NCBI GenBank assembly: GCA_017382915.1
Contig: JAFNZJ010000048.1
Coordinates: 1 to 8,344 of the forward strand
From: Clostridia bacterium
GTDB taxonomy: Bacteria; Bacillota; Clostridia; Oscillospirales; Acutalibacteraceae
Direction: 5' to 3'
DNA length: 8,344 bases
The stretch's first letter is position 1, and each line of letters begins with the position of its first letter. The notes below the pieces were generated by a model. It was not told the DNA's origin. It was given only the letters and a program-made list of their open reading frames with translations, and did no database searches. Positions 5,987 to 8,344 of this stretch are shown in pieces. A program made the position numbers and the translations under genes.

Positions 5987-6047
5987 TTATTTGCAAGTAA
6001 AGAAAAACTGCGATATTTTGGGTATAATAGTTTTGAGGTTTTTAAAA

Positions 6048-6884
6048 ATGGTAATTGATTTTCATACACATACATTTCCAAATAAAATAGCCGAGGTTGC
6101 TGTTAAAAAGCTTTCAAGTGAGGGGCATATACCCGCATTTTCAAACGGCACTGCCGAAGGTCTAAAAATATCAATGCAAACGGCGGGCGTTGATTATTCG
6201 GTGGTTTTGCCCGTGGCAACCAACCCCTTAAAGCTTGCCTCAATGAATGATTTTTCAATAAATAATAACGGTAAAGGCAATCTTATTTATTTTGGCGCAG
6301 TTCACCCCGATGCCCCCGACTGGCAGGATGAACTTTTAAGGCTTTCAAATAACGGAATAAAGGGTATTAAAATTCACCCAATATATCAGGGTGTGGATAT
6401 TGATGATGATAGGTATTTAAAAATACTTTATCGCGCGGGTGAGCTTGGACTTATAGTTACCATGCACGCGGGCGATGATATTGGTTTTCCCGGTGTTGTA
6501 AGGTGTTCGCCAAAAATGACTGCAAATGCCTTAAAACAGGTGGGGGATGTTAAAATAATACTTGCCCATATGGGTGGCTGGAAAAACTGGCAAGAGGTGG
6601 CCGAGCATTTATCAGGCACATCGGCTATGTTAGACACATCATTTTCACTTGGCAAAATAAAGCCGTTAGACAGCACCTATTCAGATGAATTCTTGAACCT
6701 TATGGACCAAAACGATTTTTGCGCTTTGGTTAATGTTTTTGGCAGTGAAAATGTGCTTTTTGGTACCGATAGTCCCTGGACCGACCAAAAGTGCAGTTTA
6801 GATGCCTTTTTAGACCTGCCGCTATCAGATGCTGATAAACAAAACATTTTAAGTTTAAATGCTAAAAGGCTTTTAAGTTTATAA
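6048..6884 (+). CDS. Metal-dependent amidohydrolase (Amidohydro_2-like TIM barrel)
   Basis: A 278-residue cytoplasmic hydrolase or decarboxylase of the amidohydrolase superfamily. Seen: MVIDFHTHTFP at the N terminus with the metal-binding His6-x-His8; KIHP (108-111); MHAG (His140) at a later strand end; LAHMGG (His174); and FGTDSPW (Asp241), the usual C-terminal metal or base aspartate. Together these give the H-x-H...H...H...D set of the fold. The start at 6048 is preferred because GAGG lies 9 bases upstream and the HxH motif sits at the N terminus as in relatives. A longer frame beginning at TTG 5958 would start on the -35 promoter element. Known relatives include ACMSD-like decarboxylases and 2-pyrone-4,6-dicarboxylate lactonases, so the reaction cannot be assigned. 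Single gene between a divergent xpt and a convergent tatD; neighbours do not suggest a substrate. Confidence 0.85.
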   Translation: MVIDFHTHTFPNKIAEVAVKKLSSEGHIPAFSNGTAEGLKISMQTAGVDYSVVLPVATNPLKLASMNDFSINNNGKGNLIYFGAVHPDAPDWQDELLRLSNNGIKGIKIHPIYQGVDIDDDRYLKILYRAGELGLIVTMHAGDDIGFPGVVRCSPKMTANALKQVGDVKIILAHMGGWKNWQEVAEHLSGTSAMLDTSFSLGKIKPLDSTYSDEFLNLMDQNDFCALVNVFGSENVLFGTDSPWTDQKCSLDAFLDLPLSDADKQNILSLNAKRLLSL

Positions 6885-6917
6885 AAAAACAAGGCTCTTT
6901 TTGAGCCTTGTTTTTTG
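6884..6917. terminator. Bidirectional terminator between amidohydrolase and tatD
   Basis: Perfect 14-base arms (6884-6897 and 6903-6916) around a TTTTT loop; core CAAGGCTC/GAGCCTTG flanked by A6/T6. It overlaps the amidohydrolase stop codon by one base and ends 3 bases from the tatD stop codon, serving both convergent genes. Confidence 0.9.
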
Positions 6918-6919
6918 TT

Positions 6920-7705
6920 TTACTTTATTTTGTTAAAAAGAGTTTTAATGTTGTTAAGTGAAGCCTCCAAAACCTGTTTAGTGGTAATGCCTTTAATTTC
7001 TGCCACCCTTTCGGCCGTAAAATAAATCAAATCACTTTGACAGCGCTTACCCCTAAACGGTTCGGGTGAAAGGTAGGGGGCGTCGGTTTCAAGCAGTAGT
7101 CGGTCAAGGGGAAGTTCCTTTACAACCTCAACTAATTTTTTGGCATTTTTAAAGGTAACAACACCGCCAATACCAATATACATACCTAGCTTTAAAATTT
7201 CTTTGGCCATTTCATTACTGCCCGAAAAGCAGTGTAAAACGCCGTTTGGTTTGTGCTTTTTTAGTATTTCAAGGGTGTCGTTATGGGCTTCACGGTCGTG
7301 AATAATAACAGGCAAATTAACCTGTGCCGCAAAATCAAGCTGGTCTTTAAACCATTTTTTTTGCACCTCGGCGGGGTGGGTGTCCCAATGGTAATCAAGG
7401 CCTATTTCACCAATAGCCAACGTCTTTGGGTGGTCTATAAAGGGTATAAGCTTTTGCGGGTTAAAATCCTCACCATCATATAAATCCTCGGGATGCACAC
7501 CAACGGCAGAATAAAAAATATCATACCTGTTTGCAAGGTCAATGCATTTTTTTGCAGAGGTGTAGTTTACTGCATTGTTAATTACACCAACCACACCGTT
7601 TGCCTTCATTTCATTAACGACTGCCGAAAGGTCACCCTCAAAGGCTTTATCATCAAAATGTGCGTGGGAATCAAAAATAGGCAGGTTGTCTTTGTTAATT
7701 TGCAT
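6920..7705 (-). CDS. tatD: TatD-family metal-dependent DNase
   Basis: Cytoplasmic 3'-5' exonuclease of the TatD/YabD/YcfH family, linked to DNA repair and degradation; 261 residues, a normal length. Seen: DSHAH (12-16, metal-binding His14 and His16); VGVHPE (68-73); GEIGLDYHW (99-107, Glu100); IIHDREA (134-140, His136); LHCFSG (157-162, His158); and LLETDAPYL (204-212, Asp208). These are the full metal-ligand set of the family. The start ATG follows the metG stop codon by 5 bases. A weak AGG at 7714-7716, straddling the metG end, is the likely ribosome binding site, so translation is probably coupled to metG. No promoter is visible between them. The metG-tatD order is common in Firmicutes, which supports the assignment. 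Confidence 0.95.
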   Translation of the reverse strand: MQINKDNLPIFDSHAHFDDKAFEGDLSAVVNEMKANGVVGVINNAVNYTSAKKCIDLANRYDIFYSAVGVHPEDLYDGEDFNPQKLIPFIDHPKTLAIGEIGLDYHWDTHPAEVQKKWFKDQLDFAAQVNLPVIIHDREAHNDTLEILKKHKPNGVLHCFSGSNEMAKEILKLGMYIGIGGVVTFKNAKKLVEVVKELPLDRLLLETDAPYLSPEPFRGKRCQSDLIYFTAERVAEIKGITTKQVLEASLNNIKTLFNKIK

Positions 7706-7710
7706 TTTAA

Positions 7711-8344
7711 TTACCTGATTTTTGAGCCTGCGGGTACATCCTGAAGGAATATAACCTTAACATCATTTTCGCCCACATCGGCGGCAAGTATCATACCATT
7801 GCTTTCAACACCGCAAAGGGTTGCAGGTTTAAGGTTGGCAACCACAATTACAGTTTTGCCAATTAAATCTTCGGGTGAGTACCAAGGCGCAATACCGGAT
7901 GCTACTGTTCTTGGGGCTCCGCTACCGTCATCAAGGGTAAGCTTAAGCAGTTTTTTAGCCTTTTTAATGGGCTCGGCTGAGGTGATTTTTGCGGCTTTAA
8001 GCTCAACCTTTGCAAAATCATCAATTGAAATTTGCTCCATAGTAACTACATTTTCTTTATTTGCCTCAGCCATTTGCTTTTTAGCCTCTTCGGCCATTTC
8101 AGCAAGCACCTTTTCGGTATCAATTCTTGCAAAAAGGGCTTCAGGTTCAGTTACTGCATAGCCGTCATAAAGACCAAATTTAAGGTCGTTAAGCTCAATA
8201 TCGTTCATAATACCAAGCTGTGCGCGCATTTTTTCGCAGGTTTCGGGTATAACGGGGTAAAGCAGTATGCTAAGCAAACGAATGCTTTCTAACAGGTTGT
8301 AAAGCACACCCTCTAAACGGGGCAGCATGGCCTCATCCTTGGCA
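7711..8344 (-). CDS. metG: Methionine--tRNA ligase, C-terminal part (5'-truncated by window edge)
   Basis: Charges tRNA-Met with methionine in the cytoplasm. Only the last 210 residues are inside the window; the frame stays open through the right edge, so methionines near 8328 are internal. Seen, numbered from the edge: a helical segment (about 6-45, with LYNLLESIRLLSILLYPVIP) matching the anticodon-binding bundle; ALFARID (about 69-75), corresponding to the LFPRI-type end of the core; a charged linker rich in Lys, Glu and Ala (about 77-97); and an EMAP-II/Trbp111-like OB fold (about 105-210) with DFAKVELKAAKI, VASGIA and SNGMILAA. This extra tRNA-binding domain is typical of many bacterial MetG proteins and mediates dimerisation. 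It is the upstream gene of a metG-tatD operon. The catalytic Rossmann domain and zinc-binding part are not visible. Confidence 0.95.
   Translation of the reverse strand, partial: AKDEAMLPRLEGVLYNLLESIRLLSILLYPVIPETCEKMRAQLGIMNDIELNDLKFGLYDGYAVTEPEALFARIDTEKVLAEMAEEAKKQMAEANKENVVTMEQISIDDFAKVELKAAKITSAEPIKKAKKLLKLTLDDGSGAPRTVASGIAPWYSPEDLIGKTVIVVANLKPATLCGVESNGMILAADVGENDVKVIFLQDVPAGSKIR

Noticed and set aside
5958..6047. Thirty extra N-terminal codons for the amidohydrolase from TTG 5958
   Set aside because: The TTG is the likely -35 element, and the ATG at 6048 has a ribosome binding site and puts the HxH motif at the normal N-terminal position.

Overview
The window looks like chromosomal DNA from an AT-rich, low-GC Gram-positive bacterium, most likely an anaerobic gut-type member of the Clostridia. 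This is inferred from strong GGAGG-type ribosome binding sites, promoters with a TGn-extended -10, A/T-tract hairpin terminators, an Xpt-type xanthine phosphoribosyltransferase, a metG-tatD gene pair and orphan cytoplasmic sugar-hydrolase genes. I cannot name a genus. No phage, transposase, integrase, CRISPR array or toxin-antitoxin genes are visible. I did not recognise a new multi-gene system: the coding content is mostly metabolic and housekeeping.

Layout, left to right. (1) 1-548, minus strand: the 5' part of an alpha/beta-hydrolase (serine esterase/dienelactone-hydrolase type), cut by the window edge, with its own promoter. (2) 549-819: a gene-free stretch of 271 bases holding that promoter and a run of inverted repeats (a 35-nt imperfect hairpin, a 27-nt palindrome and a tRNA T-arm-like remnant), then the bidirectional terminator of the next gene. 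(3) 820-896, minus: tRNA-Arg(CCG) with encoded CCA and its own promoter. (4) 968-3070, minus: a 700-aa cytoplasmic glycoside-hydrolase-like protein of uncertain family, with its own promoter and terminator. (5) 3255-5258, plus: a complete GH13_8 ('eukaryotic-type') glycogen branching enzyme, transcribed divergently from gene 4. (6) 5298-5879, minus: xanthine phosphoribosyltransferase, converging on gene 5 across a shared terminator. (7) 6048-6884, plus: a metal-dependent amidohydrolase (Amidohydro_2 type), divergent from xpt. (8) 6920-7705, minus: TatD-family metal-dependent DNase, converging on gene 7 across a second shared terminator. (9) 7711-8344, minus: the C-terminal part of methionyl-tRNA synthetase with its tRNA-binding OB domain, cut by the right edge and forming an operon with tatD.

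Most genes here are single transcription units; metG-tatD is the only visible operon. The branching enzyme implies glycogen or alpha-glucan storage, and the orphan glycoside hydrolase implies use of internalised sugar oligomers. Xpt is purine salvage; tRNA-Arg and MetG are translation genes. The most unusual DNA is the structured intergenic segment at about 660-820, where a T-arm-like remnant forms a perfect 15-nt inverted repeat with the T arm of the real tRNA-Arg. Promoter and terminator calls are by eye.
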